Assembly (NCBI GenBank): GCA_035771165.1
Contig: JAWNZC010000322.1
Location: 6,806,501 to 6,870,500, forward strand
From: Paragorgia papillata
Taxonomy: Eukaryota > Cnidaria > Anthozoa > Scleralcyonacea > Coralliidae
Direction of reading: 5' to 3'
DNA length: 64,000 nucleotides
The stretch's first letter is position 1. Every line of letters starts with the position of its first letter. The notes under the pieces were generated by a model. That model had not been told where the DNA came from. It saw only the letters and a list, made by a program, of their open reading frames with translations, and did not search any database. Made by a program: the position numbers and the translations under genes. This document shows positions 24,366 through 40,315 of this stretch, in pieces.

Positions 24366-24799
24366 GCGGGGTTTTTAGAGTACGTTTTTGGGTTTTTCCA
24401 AATTTCTCGAGTTTGACCGTTTTTTTACAACCTTTTGATTGATAAAAAGTTAGTCAACCGGTCAAGTGGATTTTGGCCAGTTGTCGCTTTTTCAAAAGCA
24501 TCTGTACGGTGTAAAGTATTAATCTTTGTTCCAATAGAGAGAATTACATATATATATATAGTTCAATCTAAAGACACGGTGTTTCGCCGTACTACAGCTC
24601 ATCAGTGTAGCTTGGAACAATCTGAATGAATTTCATCAATTACTTATACACATGCGATCGTCGGTGACAACCGCATGTGGGACAGCATCGGTGAAATACA
24701 TTCAGATAGCGTGAAGTGCGCATGGGCCCAGAGTGCTCAAACTTCCACAAGGGTAGTGAGCGTAATATAATCAAATATATATTCGCTAAGAGCCTGTCC

Positions 24800-25445
24800 C
24801 AGTTCTGTTAAACTACGATATGATTTTTCTTGCAACTTGGCTGAAATAGGCTGAATGTTGCAGGTTGCAAAAAAAAAACACGCACTGTGTAACAGCGCGT
24901 ACAGGCCGTAGCAACTTGCGATTTGTTATTTTTGCCATGTTGCAAATTGCGAAAAAAGTTGGATGGGCTTGTTTCGATGATACGATGTTTTACGAAGAAG
25001 ACCGAAATTCAGTATTAAAAAACGAATCTTTAATATGAATAAAACAAAGCAAAACTAACACGATTTGAGAACTGTTCTTTTCCTTTCCACCGCCGCCAAA
25101 AGCCCCCAAAACCGTTCCCTAATATCCCCCAATATCCCTTTCTCTCTCTTTCCCACGCGTGCGTGTCCCGCAGTTCGTGTGTCCTTGCACAAAATCAAAT
25201 CCCTGCTAAACAGGGCTTCTACTTTGCTGCAACTTGCACCAAGGACGCCGCAACACATGCAGATTACAAGTTGCACAACGTGTAACTGGTAAAGTAATAC
25301 GAGCAACAAATTGCTGCAACATTGTTGCGTTGCAAGTTGAATAGCGTTGTTGCCACTGATCTCTATATAAACTGATCTGTATATATAGAGATCAGTGGTT
25401 GTTTTTGCAAGTTGCAAGAAAAATCGCATCGTGTAACATCAACTT
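24800..25445. mobile_element. Non-autonomous element, TTTTTCTTGCAACTTG inverted ends
   Basis: The left end near 24806-24840 (GATTTTTCTTGCAACTTG) and the inverse at 25400-25440 form about 40 bp of imperfect inverted repeat. Motifs TTGCAAC/GTTGCAA recur internally. A 124-aa minus-strand ORF covers much of it but shows no domain. Confidence 0.65.
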
Positions 25446-25544
25446 AAGGAGAACTTACGCAAGAGACTGTGTGTCCGTGTCAAAATTGGCTCTCGGTTTC
25501 ATGGCTGGCAAAACACAATTACTAAGTACCAAAAGTTATCCTGT

Positions 25545-25660
25545 GTAACAATTGAGCTGCGTGGTACGGTATCACGACTATCACCCGTGGTACGGTATAA
25601 ACTTTGACAAAAATACGCATGTGTATTTATGTCAAAGTTTACCGTTCCATGGGTGAACAG
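25545..25660. repeat. Short palindrome with GGTACGGTATAAACTTTGAC
   Basis: TAAACTTTGACAAAAATACGCAT and its inverse flank a few bases; no coding potential. Confidence 0.6.
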
Positions 25661-26182
25661 AAAACGTTAACATAGAGATCAGGATAATTACTCTAGCCTT
25701 AGCCTAGGGTTACCAGTGTTACCCTATCGCTCAGATCAAGTTTTCTCTATCCTCAAGTTATCTTATAGAAATAAACACGACACCCCTACCTTCACCCGTG
25801 CTACACCCCACCCCACCCCCGGATAGGGTAGTAGTAGTATTGAATCTGATGCAAATCGTTTACGTTAAACGTAGTTGCTGCCAAACTTTCAGCCCTGAAT
25901 TGGCATTGATTATTTACCATTGTAATCAAACATTTTCCCCTACGTACGTCCGATTTGTGAAAATTTCCCTTCTCAGTAAAATTTTCGCGTTTACACCACG
26001 AGTACGAGCGTTGAGTTTCAGAAAATTCGAACGTTTATACTTTCGATATATATATATATATATATTCCCACTTCAGCTCATGATACTAATATGGTGTTGA
26101 CATTACACAATAACCCTGTTGCAAATCGACAGTTGGAACTGTCATACAGTTGGAAATTCCGAAATTGTGCAGTGTGTTAAGT

Positions 26183-26300
26183 TGAGGTAAGTTGAGTCGA
26201 GTCGAGTCGAGTCGAGTCGAGTCGAATTGAGTCGAGTTGAGTCGAGTCGAGTCGAGTCGAGCTAGTCGAGTTGAGTTGAGTTAAGTCGAGTTGAGTCAAC
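26183..26300 (+). repeat. (GAGTC)n pentanucleotide array
   Basis: About 115 bp of GAGTC/GAGTT units with small interruptions. Confidence 0.92.
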
Positions 26301-27840
26301 TCAGTTAAGTACTATGCATATCTGCTTATAAACCCTTTTCATCTAATCTCCTATATCTATTCTTCTATTTTCTACTTCTAGTTCTTTATTTTACTAGATC
26401 AGTTTCGATTCACCACAACATTAATTAGTCAGGTGACCAGAATTTATGAAAGTTGAAAGTCATACTATTGTTGATTAGTGATCCAATACTTATAAATTCC
26501 CAGAAAATGTCGCTGTTTAAAATGAAGCATTAAGCTGATATGAATGACGCTATATTTCTTGACCTCTGGCATTGTTAACCCTGCAAGGTTAAAAACCAGT
26601 GTTCCTAATATATAAATGTAAATGACGTCCTTTAAAAAAAAAGATAAACAAAAAAGTGTATTGTATTATATTGCACTGTATTGAGTGCAAGAGCAGATAT
26701 TGTAGGTTTATTAACATATCTATAAATATTAACGTCAGTTAAGAATCTTTTATGGATAATATACAATCATATATTTATTAAATATTTCAATACTCAATAT
26801 TTAAAAATGGTGCAAACTAATGTTGAAAAAAAAAATTACACGCGAATTATACATTTTAATCCCGAACGGTTTCGATTGATATTCATATTCAGATGGACGT
26901 TGAAAGGTAGAATGGATACAAGACGTTGAAAGGTAGATGATACAAGATCATTATATGATATTGTATCTAGTGATTGGTTGTTGAAGCATATATTTGGTAT
27001 GAGTTAACTAAAAATGTTATGATATACCTTCTAAGTTGGTTACATGATTAGTTGGGGTGAGTTGCCTTAATTGTTGAGTTCTTGTTTTGTATAACTAAAC
27101 TGAGACAAAGTATATTTTCAATATTTAGGGGCTATATTAACTATGGGTCAAGTTACTACCGTAATTGTACCACGAATAGCTGATTGGCTTTTGCATTTAT
27201 TTGACGCAGTTATATAGTCCAGCTAATATATATTAGGTATTTCATTCATTTTGTGAACGTCAAGCTTAAAGAATGGAATTTGAGCTATTGCCAACCGACT
27301 CACATAAACAAATTCTAGAATATAATCTAAAGAGTGTTAGAGTTGTAACTCTACCATCTTTTATTGGAGAGGAACAGTTAATATCTATATAATGTGAACT
27401 GAAAGACAGCTCCACCATGCACGCGTCATGTCATTACGCATGTCAGTAGGATCATGCATAGATGGAGTAAACAATTAACGTGATTCTTGGCACTCTTATT
27501 GCTTTATATTGTTTTACTTAATTATCATGTCTGCGTCATCAGACAATTGTTAAGCCAAAAAATAGAAAAAGCTTGTGTAATGCATGCGTAATCGATTTGT
27601 GTTCCCCAGGTATAGGCACCAGTGCGTGTGACACACAACCAAACGTTTTCAAAGCTACAAGTTAGTGTCTTATTTTTACTTTGGTTCTATATTATTAATC
27701 ACTTGACATTTAATTACGACCCTGATGTTGTACTATACGTTTAGTTTTTAATTATGCAGTTATTTTAGTCTGTTTCGGCCATCTGCCACAGCGCCGTATA
27801 TACGCACAGTACGTTTCTAAAGTTTGTTCAAAGAAGTATA
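26300..27840. other. Spacer upstream of the first FGF-like gene
   Basis: AT-rich sequence without convincing exons or strong repeats. It may contain the promoter and 5' leader of the gene starting at 27845, but no TATA or initiator can be assigned. Confidence 0.4.
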
Positions 27841-27844
27841 GATT

Positions 27845-31499
<3,655 letters not shown>

Positions 31500-31559
31500 T
31501 AAGTTTAATTTTTAACTGGAAACGCAAAAATAACGTGTATGAGAAATTAATCAAATTTC

Positions 31560-31565
31560 AATAAA
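31560..31565 (+). terminator. Polyadenylation signal AATAAA of FGF-like gene 1
   Basis: AATAAA 61 bases after the TAA stop, followed by a T-rich stretch. Confidence 0.55.
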
Positions 31566-31989
31566 GAAAATAATTTCTGTTTTACAGAAAAAATTTGTAT
31601 TATGTCTGAACAATAAATAACTGGTGTTTATACTCTTTTAACTTCAATAAATGTTGCTGCATTGTCTCATGTTTAATTTAATTGGCGTATATATTGGATG
31701 GCGTATTAATCAGTTTCCCATCTTTTTCAAAGAGTTATAGAAATACTGCTTTTAACCAGTCACCGCTTGAGTTTTCGAAATGTTATTTATAGCTATAGAA
31801 TAACTTAACACTATTTTTATGCAAACACCGCCAGTCATTTGAAAACGATCCGTACATGGTCTTCGATAATGCAAAATTATAACTAATCGTTTGTTCGCTC
31901 GTTTGGCTTTTTCACTTTTGTTTTGGCTTCGTCAGCATTCAGCAACAGCATTCATCAACTAGTTTCTGGTATCATCGTCCAATTCTTTT

Positions 31990-32400
31990 AGGCCGGCAGC
32001 ACCATGCGGGGGCTTCAGGAAAGGACACACTGCGATAATATGGTTGATGTCCTGATAAGCACCTCACTCGCACATTGTTGAGTCCTGGGTTCCAATCTTT
32101 TATAAGAAGGCGCATGTATGAGCCCAACCTGTTCGCAGTCTATTGAGACGGGCAAGGGCATGACGCTCAAGATCGAAACCAAGAGGACAGGTGGATGGAA
32201 CATGCCCAGTCTCACTCCATCTCTCAAAAAGCCAGTTCTCTGAAAAGGGGTGCAATGCACTCAGAGTGTTAGCACGGGAGGCGAAGCACTTACGATTCAG
32301 CCGGGCTGGGATGGCGTCCGACTCGAGGTGGGGGACAAGGGACCAGGGACCCCTGTATATGTCCGATTTCTGGTGGAGCTTCAGGACCTGAAGGTCTGAA
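31990..32400 (-). pseudogene. LINE 3' ORF remnant
   Basis: Minus-strand frames give HALARLNRLRTGWAHTC and, shifted, QQCASEVLIRTSTILSQC, which fit the C-terminal RLRTG...C.CG...T..HIL..C region of LINE ORF2 proteins. It is frameshifted and short. Lies between the two FGF-like genes. Confidence 0.5.
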
Positions 32401-32429
32401 GGTGAATACATTTGCATATAATGTTTATA

Positions 32430-33325
32430 TAAATATATTCATGTGATAAACCTTTATCATATAGCGCTACCTGTAAGATACAACAAACATTAATTTCTCC
32501 ATGATCCGAAAACGAAAATTCATATCTTTCGTTGCATGCGAGAATTAAGTTGTTCTTTGTTCTATTTCAGACTTTAAATTGACTTTTATACATCTTATAA
32601 TATAATTAATCAACAGCAGGATTGCCATGCATGTATATTTTAGATTGCAAAACAAACCGCTGTAATATAAAAAGTAGTACATGCAATTCATATAAGCTGT
32701 ATAAATTACATACCCTTGACTGACCTCTGCTCCTTTCCGTTCCAAAGTTATATCCTTTTACGACTTAACTAATTTATATTTAATATATACAGTAAAATTG
32801 CCTTGGTCATGTTGCAAATACACGCAACTAATTTAAAGTTGCGCCAATAGTGATTACATGCGTAGTAAAACGATATCTGTGGAGACAGCCTGGGTTCACG
32901 GGCCGAAAGCTGAGATTATTTTTATTAATAATACCTAGTCAAATCTACAAAAACCATTTAGTATAATACTTGGTTATGTTGCGGTCTTTTGTGGTTACTG
33001 ACCAGGTTTGTATTTATCAGAATTGGTTTTATACCCATAGGCCACACGGCAATATGAATACACGCAATCAATATAGGGAGTGTATTTTGAACCCTCAGCA
33101 AATTTTAGGCAATTCTTGGCCTCGGCTTCAAAGATATTGGAGGAGGGTTTATACCCCTCGAGGGGGGGGGGGGGGGGGATATAACCCTCCTGTTCCACCG
33201 CCCCCGCACGCAGCTTACTCAATTCGTTCACCTTACAAGAAACGCATCTAACTGATAATCATGATAATAATTTAATATGCTATAGTATATATATTATAGT
33301 AATATATATTAAACTTTACATATAA
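32430..33325. other. Spacer between FGF-like genes, low-complexity G run
   Basis: No exon recognised. A G homopolymer of about 18 at 33161-33178 is the only striking feature. Confidence 0.5.
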
Positions 33326-33327
33326 GT

Positions 33328-33425
33328 AAGAGTTAATTACCAAGAACCGAGGCTTTTAGCCAAATACAGCCCGACGGGTTTATTTGGATAAAAGCCGAGG
33401 TCCGAGGTAATTAACTGACTTATTT
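33328..33425. repeat. Hairpin with AGTTAATTACC arms
   Basis: AAGAGTTAATTACCAAGAACC and inverse GGTCCGAGGTAATTAACT flank CCGAGGCTTTTAGCC/GGATAAAAGCCGAGG. Confidence 0.7.
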
Positions 33426-33427
33426 AA

Positions 33428-33815
33428 GGCCTGCGCTAAACGTCGCACAATAGACGAATTTAATTCGAATTAACATCGTCGGTAATGCGACGTACATGCG
33501 ACGTCGAGTTAAACGTCGAATTTCAGTCGAATTTAATTGTTTTTACTTGGACGTGTTGAGCCTGAAAACGATTGGCGCAGAATTGTGACATACAGAAGAG
33601 AAACATTTAATTCGACGCGACGATAATTCGTCGTGTAATTCGAACACGCTTTATCGTCGCATTATCCGTCTGACTTAGACAAATTGAATTGTCGAGACGA
33701 ATTGAATTCGTGTGTCGGATTTTATCGAGTTATTCGTCGCAGTTTCGTCGAATAAAATTCAAACAATTAGATTCGTCTGAATTAAATTCGTCTATTGTGC
33801 GACGTTTATCGCGAC
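33428..33815. mobile_element. MITE with AAACGTCGCACAATAGACGA ends
   Basis: About 45 bp of terminal inverted repeat, from GCGCTAAACGTCGCACAAT at the left to ATTGTGCGACGTTTATCGCG at the right. The interior is rich in TCGA/TTCG. It abuts the next palindrome directly. Confidence 0.8.
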
Positions 33816-33816
33816 C

Positions 33817-33992
33817 CTGAGCCACGGATGCGTAAAAAACACGGTCTTATACACCTGGGAAATTAAAATAACTTGAAGTGTATATGCATGGTGAAAGTAT
33901 TTTGAAATACTTTCACCATGCATACACTTCAAGTTATCTTAATTTCCCAGGTGTGTATATAAGACCGTGTTTTTTACGCATCCGTGGCTCAG
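33817..33992. repeat. Near-perfect 176-bp palindrome
   Basis: CTGAGCCACGGATGCGTAAA through to its inverse at 33992, with arms of about 88 bp and almost no spacer (centre TATTTTGAAATA). Only a few mismatches break the pairing. Confidence 0.9.
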
Positions 33993-34120
33993 AGGTGTAT
34001 AGGGCTTTCAAACTACTATACAATAGGTTGTTTGAACAGAATACTAATTCATTTTCTAAGGGTTCCGGTTTTTTTGATACACACTGTAGAAAGAACAAAG
34101 AAATCCGACTCAACTATTAA

Positions 34121-34256
34121 AGCCTGTTTTCCACGAGGCGGAATTTTGCGCGCGGAGCGGAAATTTTCTTTGTCTTGTGATTTCTCGGGTGGAACTAATT
34201 AGAAAAGACAAAGAAAAATTCCGCTCCCGCAAAATTCTGCCTAGTGGAAAACCGGC
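34121..34256. mobile_element. TTAA-flanked foldback MITE, GTTTTCCAC ends
   Basis: AGCCTGTTTTCCACGAGGCG and inverse GCCTAGTGGAAAACCGGC, with TTAA at 34117-34120 and 34257-34260. Arms also share GGAGCGG and AAAGACAAAG. A second copy begins at 63866. Confidence 0.8.
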
Positions 34257-35046
34257 TTAAATAACCTGTGATAATATGCGCGCATCTGATAAATTATCGA
34301 CCGGCATCACATGCAGAGAAAACAATGCGAACTGACGCTATACTATAAGCGAACAACTCATGCGGCCGCTAATAAGGTAACTCACTTCCTTTATACATGC
34401 AAACAAGTAATAGGCTCATATAGCTATTTATCAGAGTCGAAGGAGTACTATAATTTAGTCATAACACTAAAGGTACCATAATTTGGTACCATAATTTATT
34501 TGTTGTTATTTTTAACGTATTTCTTGTTATAGAACATTTAACATTCTTCTATGTATCTCAATTCTCAAACAGTGCAAACATGGAAGAAATTTTTACATGT
34601 CATACAACTTCATAACCATTTTCATTAAATTTAATATTTATTCCTTAGAACAAGTTCGCCACGTGGAAGTATACACTAAAAATAATTATAAAAATATAAT
34701 TATATAGCCAGGGTTCGTTTTCGAGATAATCATCGTAGGCATCAGATTTTTTAAATATTATGTATCTTTTTGCAACATTTTGTAACCACCAACAATGTCC
34801 ACAATTTGTTCAAAAATTGTGGTATATCTGATGTAAAATCGTTCAATTTATAGAAAGCACTTTATTTATTAGTTAAGTAAAAAAAAGGATGCTTGCAATA
34901 AACGTGTTCTTACTACAAATTGTTTAGCGTTAGGTTTCTGTGGTTAAAATTATAGCATCTATACTATAATTAACAAGTTAAAGTACATGGTAACATGCAG
35001 TTAACAAGTAAATATTTGCATTACCACTAACATACCGTCTACCTGG

Positions 35047-35330
35047 TTACAGGCATTTGTATTTTAGCTTAGCACGTGTCTTACTATAAAGTTTGGCTTT
35101 TCGTCCTTTTTTCTGCGTTTTTTTCTTTTTAACTACAAAACCATGCAAAGGCCAAAAGGATGTATTGCAATATTTCCTTGCCTGCAATAAACTGGGAACA
35201 TCCCTTGTAAAAACACATGTGTACATTGCATCCAAACATTGCATACTCCAACAAGATAATCGTAATGAAATATCCGAAATCGTATCGCGTATATGGACGC
35301 TGGATTTCCACTAAAATGTAGCGAGCTCGA
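35047..35330 (-). other. Possible Cys- and Lys-rich terminal exon, unassigned
   Basis: From a CATTTTAG acceptor at about 35313 one minus-strand frame runs about 87 codons to TAA at 35047. It reads YTCVFTRDV, ARKYCNTSFW and GFVVKKKKTQKKGRKAK. The C-V-F and basic tail loosely recall FGF exon 3, but spacing is off and no matching exons 1 or 2 are seen. Could be chance. Confidence 0.2.
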
Positions 35331-35459
35331 CTTTTTTCTTTTAGTGTTTTGTGCGCACCCATGGAACAAAGTAGCAAACTATATTGTATTAGATGAGCAT
35401 GTGTTGCTTTTGGACCGAGCCAACACAAATAAATCATAAGTTTAAAAAAATCGAACAAT

Positions 35460-36170
35460 AAAAAAGTCGAGAGTGAGGTCGTTTAATTTACGCTGAGTGG
35501 AACTCAGCTTTAAGATATTCAATAAAAGCTGATGCACTCAAGTAAAAATTAATAATGTCAATGGAAATTGTGGTTTTACCTGAAATGTTTATGTTGAATA
35601 TACCACCTGCAAGATACAACTCTACATCATACACACTTAACCTTTAAACACAAACATGCTCATACTTATCACGTAAAAACCGTAAATGACAAACGCCAGA
35701 TAATAGTGTGTAAAAAGTAGAAAATGAACTTGTTCCACATCCGTCGCAACCAAGCAAAACATTAATCGAAATAAATCTACTCCGAGATAAAGCCATCAAT
35801 GTTTCAAATGTATCAATTAAGATGTGGAGGAAAACAAGATTTTTTTACCCGCCCCCATAAAACACATGCATGCACGTAAACCTAAATTACCTAAAGTAAA
35901 AATTTAACATTAGAAGAAACAATAGTTTGGCTGAACAAAATCCCCCATATAGGTAAAACCTTTTTTTTACAGTTGTTAATATTATTAAGTAGCCCTCTCG
36001 TCGAGAAGACAGCGCATGAATATATCAATTAGTTTTCATGCTGAGAACATTGTTTATACTTTAGTCGGTAAAAAACATGTTTTCGCGTGGATGTTTTTAG
36101 TTGGTCTTTCGTCGTTGAGAAGAGAGCATCATCAGTAGTGTAACTCACTAAAACAAGCATATAACTGAGA
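35460..36170. other. Spacer upstream of the second FGF-like gene
   Basis: AT-rich, no repeat arms or exons I can support. It presumably includes the promoter and leader of the gene starting at 36171. Confidence 0.4.
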
Positions 36171-39029
36171 ATGTCGACTGTTCTAAGAAAACGTATCATT
36201 AATCGTCATGGTTACTTTCTTGAAGTTCAAAACGATGGAACAATAACAGCAAATGGTAAAGGAGACGGTGTGAATGGTAAGAGAATTGGACGTAATTTAT
36301 GATTTTTTACTTCATTGTATGGTTTAGGAATGATAGGCATGGAGAAAGATAGGAACAGATGCATGCATGTCTGAATGGAAAAAAAGTTTCTATCCATATA
36401 AAAATAACAAATATGTCATGTACACTTTTGATGAATTATTTCTTCGTCGTATGTATAGTACGCATTGCGTACATGCGTGTCACACGGTGCAATTTTTGTC
36501 GTGAACCGGCAATGGTTTGTGAATCAAAGGAAGCGAGACAAGTTTCACGAGGAGTGTTACACGGTGCAGTTGTGTATGGTTTGTTGAATTTGTCACGCAA
36601 TGGCGGCCAGTGTATGGGGCTGACAAAATCTTAATTATGCTTCTCGGCCGCCGCGCAAAACCTATATAAGGCCCGCCCATGAGAACGACTTTAATTTACT
36701 GGTCGCTTGCCATAACACGCGTCTGGACGATATGTGGCTTAACGAAACATATATAGTCAGGCACGTAATAGAAATATAGATCTGCTGACATAGCGCTAAA
36801 TGGTTGCGCAACCCGTAGACGCAAAAGCAACTATATATGCATGATGTATGAGTTGATACGATAGTTCTTACTAACAAGATATCTTAAAAACCACCTCACT
36901 TGTAGAAAAAGTATTTGAAATAAAAATAGAAAAAGTATTTGAAAAAAAAGAAGTTCTTTAAAAAGAATAAGTATTAAAATAAACCGCTCAGATATAATGT
37001 TAATATCTTTAATAGGTGTACTGGAATTCCGGACCGTAGATTTTGGCAAAATAACAATAAAAGAGGTACAGAGTGGATATTATATCTACGCAAAGTCCGA
37101 TGGATCTCTGGCGACAACTGTGAGTATTTTTAGTTTATTACATAATGCAGTTTTAATGAAAAACTATAGATTTATTGAACGAAAAATCGAAATATACTAA
37201 GGTTTGAGTACTGCTGAAATTATTGAACGTAGTTTCTAACGTTTCCAGCGAAGGCCCTTATACACTTACATTTATTGAACGTTCGGCTAACATGACAGGC
37301 ACAACCACTATATAGATATATACTAGAGTTGTGGGAAAAGTTAAGTTTAGCATTAAAAAATCTTGACAAAACTATTTCATAGAATTATTATCCAGAAATT
37401 CCGAAAAGCCACTACGTGCAAACTAATAATAATAATAATAATAAAAACTTTATTTATACTGTTAATAATCCCATCAGCACAGCTGCTGGTATAAACGGGA
37501 GAACAGTGCTTATGAATATTATAACTATACTATCTACACAATAATAACCTAAAACAATTACTAACTACAAATTATATACTGCAGATAGGAGACTTATTGT
37601 CTAATTCTGAAAGATACGTATAAATAGAACGTCTAAAACTGGTGATAGATGTAATTTCTCTGAAATTCGAAGGCAAAGCATTCCAGTCCTTTGCACCAGC
37701 ATACTTAAACATGGATTGTTCATTCAATTGCACTTTTAACCTTTGGGAGATCAAGCGACGTTTTATCTCTCAAGTCGCTGTCATGCATATTACATCTAAA
37801 TTTGAAAGTATCTCTTAATTGGTCAGGGCAGTCCAAATTGTGCAATATTTTAAAAATACTTATAAACCGTAAAAAACGTCTCCTACTGTTTAATGTCAAC
37901 AGCTTTAACTCATTGCGCATTTCTTGTGTGCAATTTCGCCTTCCTTGGTGTAGAATTATTGTCATTGCACGGTTCTGCAGTTTTTCGACCCGTTTTGTTT
38001 GAATTGACCCACACTCATGCCACACAACAGAACCATAGTCTAAAATGGGTAGTATTGACTTGTTTGTTTGTAAATTAGGAGCAAAATTGCCGTAGGTAAA
38101 AATGAAGATATGCGATTAAGTAAACCAAATTTTGGATACATACGTTGGCATATTTTGTTTACATGATGTTCTATAAAGTACATCTGAGCTCGTTGAAAAC
38201 GTTTTGAAACAATGACTAAAATTGCGAGTTATTTTGAAAATCACGTAAAATGTGGTAATCTTTTTTGTGTGAATTGTCAAATTAGACGTGTAAATTTCTA
38301 ACGACATACAGTCAACAAAATGCTGATGAAGTACTAGAAAAAACTTTCTCTAAAAATATTAGCCATCCAGCACGTCTACAGTATCATTTTTAAAGTTGAA
38401 ACTTTGTTGAGGTTATGTAGTATTTTCAGAAAATCCATTCAAACTGCATTTTTACACGAAATCGTTCAATCGATAAGGTTCTTGTAAACAATTGATTTTC
38501 TCGAAACATTGTAACAAATCATTTTCTTGCAACATTACTTACTTTTCTTGTAAGTCATAAATACTTTTCTTGTAAATCTTTAAAAACATTTTTGCAAATC
38601 TTAATTCTCTACTTCTCTTGCAACGTTTTAATTAATTTTCTTGTAAATCTTACTCTACTTTTCTTATAAGTGATAAATACTATTCTTGTAAGCTCTAACT
38701 ATACTTTACTTGACCGACTTTTCTTGTAAGTTTTAATTCCTCTTGTAAGTTCTAGCTACTTTTCTTGTAAGTCTTAAATACTTCTCTCTTGGAAATATAC
38801 AATACTATTCTTATAAGTTTTACGTCTACTTTTCTTGTAACAGAAATCAAATAATAACGTGAGCATTCTTACGTGGGAAGAAAATAAACCAAAACCGAAG
38901 TATACATCCTTCCGTTCAGTATCAGCAGGCGGCTACCTTAGTATTAGAAAAAACGGAAAAGCCAGAGCAAGCAAGAAAACAGTTGCTCAACTTGGACGAA
39001 GTGAATTATGGGTATTTCAACCAATTTAA
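36171..39029 (+). CDS. FGF-like growth factor, gene 2 (three exons)
   Basis: Exons 36171-36276, 37016-37119 and 38844-39029 give 131 aa with the same phases as gene 1; exon 2 is 104 bp in both. Exon 1: INRHGYFLEVQNDGTITANG. Exon 2: FRTVDFGKITIKEVQSGYY then YAKSDGSLATT. Exon 3: VSILTWEENKPKPKYTSFR, then GGYLSIRKNGKARASKK and LGRSELWVFQPI. It is clearly a tandem duplicate of gene 1 but more diverged. It lacks the conserved Cys (TWEEN instead of ECVWKEEF), has fewer lysines in the last loop, and also has no signal peptide. This suggests a changed or weaker receptor or heparin contact. Intron 2 carries a LINE 3' end and a row of splice-site-like repeats. Confidence 0.83.
36475..36600. repeat. Small foldback repeat in intron 1 of FGF-like gene 2
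   Basis: CACACGGTGCAATTTTTGTC and GTTACACGGTGCAGTTGTG recur in direct and inverse order with TTTGTGAATC/GTTGAATTTG. Looks like a decayed MITE. Confidence 0.4.
37428..38040 (-). pseudogene. LINE (jockey/CR1-like) 3' end with (TTA)n tail
   Basis: The minus strand reads RVEKLQNRAMTIILHQGRR, ELKLLTLNSRRRFLRFISIF, then in another frame QSMFKYAGAKDWNALPSNF and FRRSIYTYLSEL. This is the usual C-terminal tail of such ORF2 proteins. It ends in a TAATAATAATAA run at 37428-37444, a typical 3' microsatellite tail. One frameshift near 37740. Antisense to the FGF-like gene in which it sits. Confidence 0.8.
38500..38843 (+). repeat. Degenerate array of TTTTCTTGTAAGT units ending at the exon-3 acceptor
   Basis: About a dozen units, spaced 20-35 bp, read ACTTTTCTTGTAAGT(C/T)(T/A)TAA with variants (TTGCAACAT, TTATAAGT). 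The last unit, TTTTCTTGTAACAG, is the 3' splice site of FGF-like gene 2 exon 3. Each unit has a pyrimidine run followed by AAG and often a full GTAAGT. Confidence 0.8.
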
Positions 39030-39609
39030 TCATTCCTGTGTGAAATAGAAACCAACGTTCAAAGAACTTTTTACTGTAACAGTTGTTTTATCTTATTGCA
39101 TGTAACTTCATGTAAGGCAAAAAAATACTCCTACAAGAGGGAACTGCCATTTAATTAATTATTATAAGTATGGGATTTATAAAATTGTAGAATGGGAAAC
39201 CATAAAATACCAGTTATTAAAACTATTAAAATAATTAAAATAACAACACGTTCTGTATGATTTTTGAATAGCGAACAGCACAGTTGCTATTTATAGCACA
39301 TAATGCGGACAAACAAACCGAAATCGACTCTCAAGGGTTCAAAGATTCAAAATGAACCTTTTTCTATTGTTGGCAACTCAGAATTAATAAAAAATGCGGA
39401 CAAACATGTTGAAATTGACAACACTGACGTCATCTGTGCGGAGCGCTATTAAGCTTGTTATCCTGCATGAATAGACCAAAATGCATTGCAATTTAAAATG
39501 GCATCGCCACTGTACCATTGAAGCTCCACTGAAAGCCAGACTTTCGAAAACGTTTTTGAAACTTATCGATAAAGAGACCAACACAATTTTACGCCATAAA
39601 ACCAAAGCC

Positions 39610-40315
39610 AGCAACAACAGCAGCAGTAACAACAACAATAACAGCAACAGAAGCAACAACAACAACAGCAGCAGTAACAACAACAACAACAACAACAACC
39701 ATAAGAAACAACAGCAGCAGCAACAACAACATGCAGCAGCAGCGGCAGCAGCAGAAACAACAACCACCACCACAACAACAACAACAACAACAGCAGCAGC
39801 AGAAGCAACAACAGCGGTAGTGGAAGCAGCAGCACCAACAATAACAACAGCAGCAGCAGCGGCAATAAAAACAACAACAACAACAGCAGCAGCAGCAACA
39901 ATAATAGCAGCAGCAGCAGCAGCAGAAGCTACAACAGCGGTAGTGGAAGCAGCAGCAGCAACAGCAATAACAGCAGCAGCAGCACCAACAATAACAGTAG
40001 CAGCAGCAGAAGCTACAACAGCGGTAGTGGAAGCAGCAGCACCAACAATAACGGCAGCAGCAACACCAACAATAACAGCAGCAGCAGCAATAACAGCAGC
40101 AACAGCAGCAGCACCACCACCAACAATAACAGCAGCAGCAGCACCAACAATAACAGCAGCAACAGCAGCAGCAGCAGCTACAACAGCAGCAGCAGCACCA
40201 ACAATAACAGCAGCACCAACAATAACAGAAGCAGCAATAACAGCAGCAGCAGCAGCAGCAGAAGCTACAACAGCGGTAGTGGAAGCAGCAGCAGCAACAA
40301 CAAGAGCAAACATAA
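39610..40315 (+). repeat. CAA/CAG trinucleotide repeat region
   Basis: About 700 bp of mixed CAA, CAG, GCA, ACC units with longer-period copies (GAAGC, ACAACAGCGGTAGTGGAAGC recurs 4-5 times). Both strands stay open (303 and 339 codons) because the units lack stops. Compositional extremes (poly-Leu, poly-Ala) argue against a real protein. Confidence 0.9.

Noticed and set aside
25055..25429. 124-codon minus-strand ORF
   Set aside because: Inside a non-autonomous inverted-repeat element; no recognisable domain and no matching partner exon.
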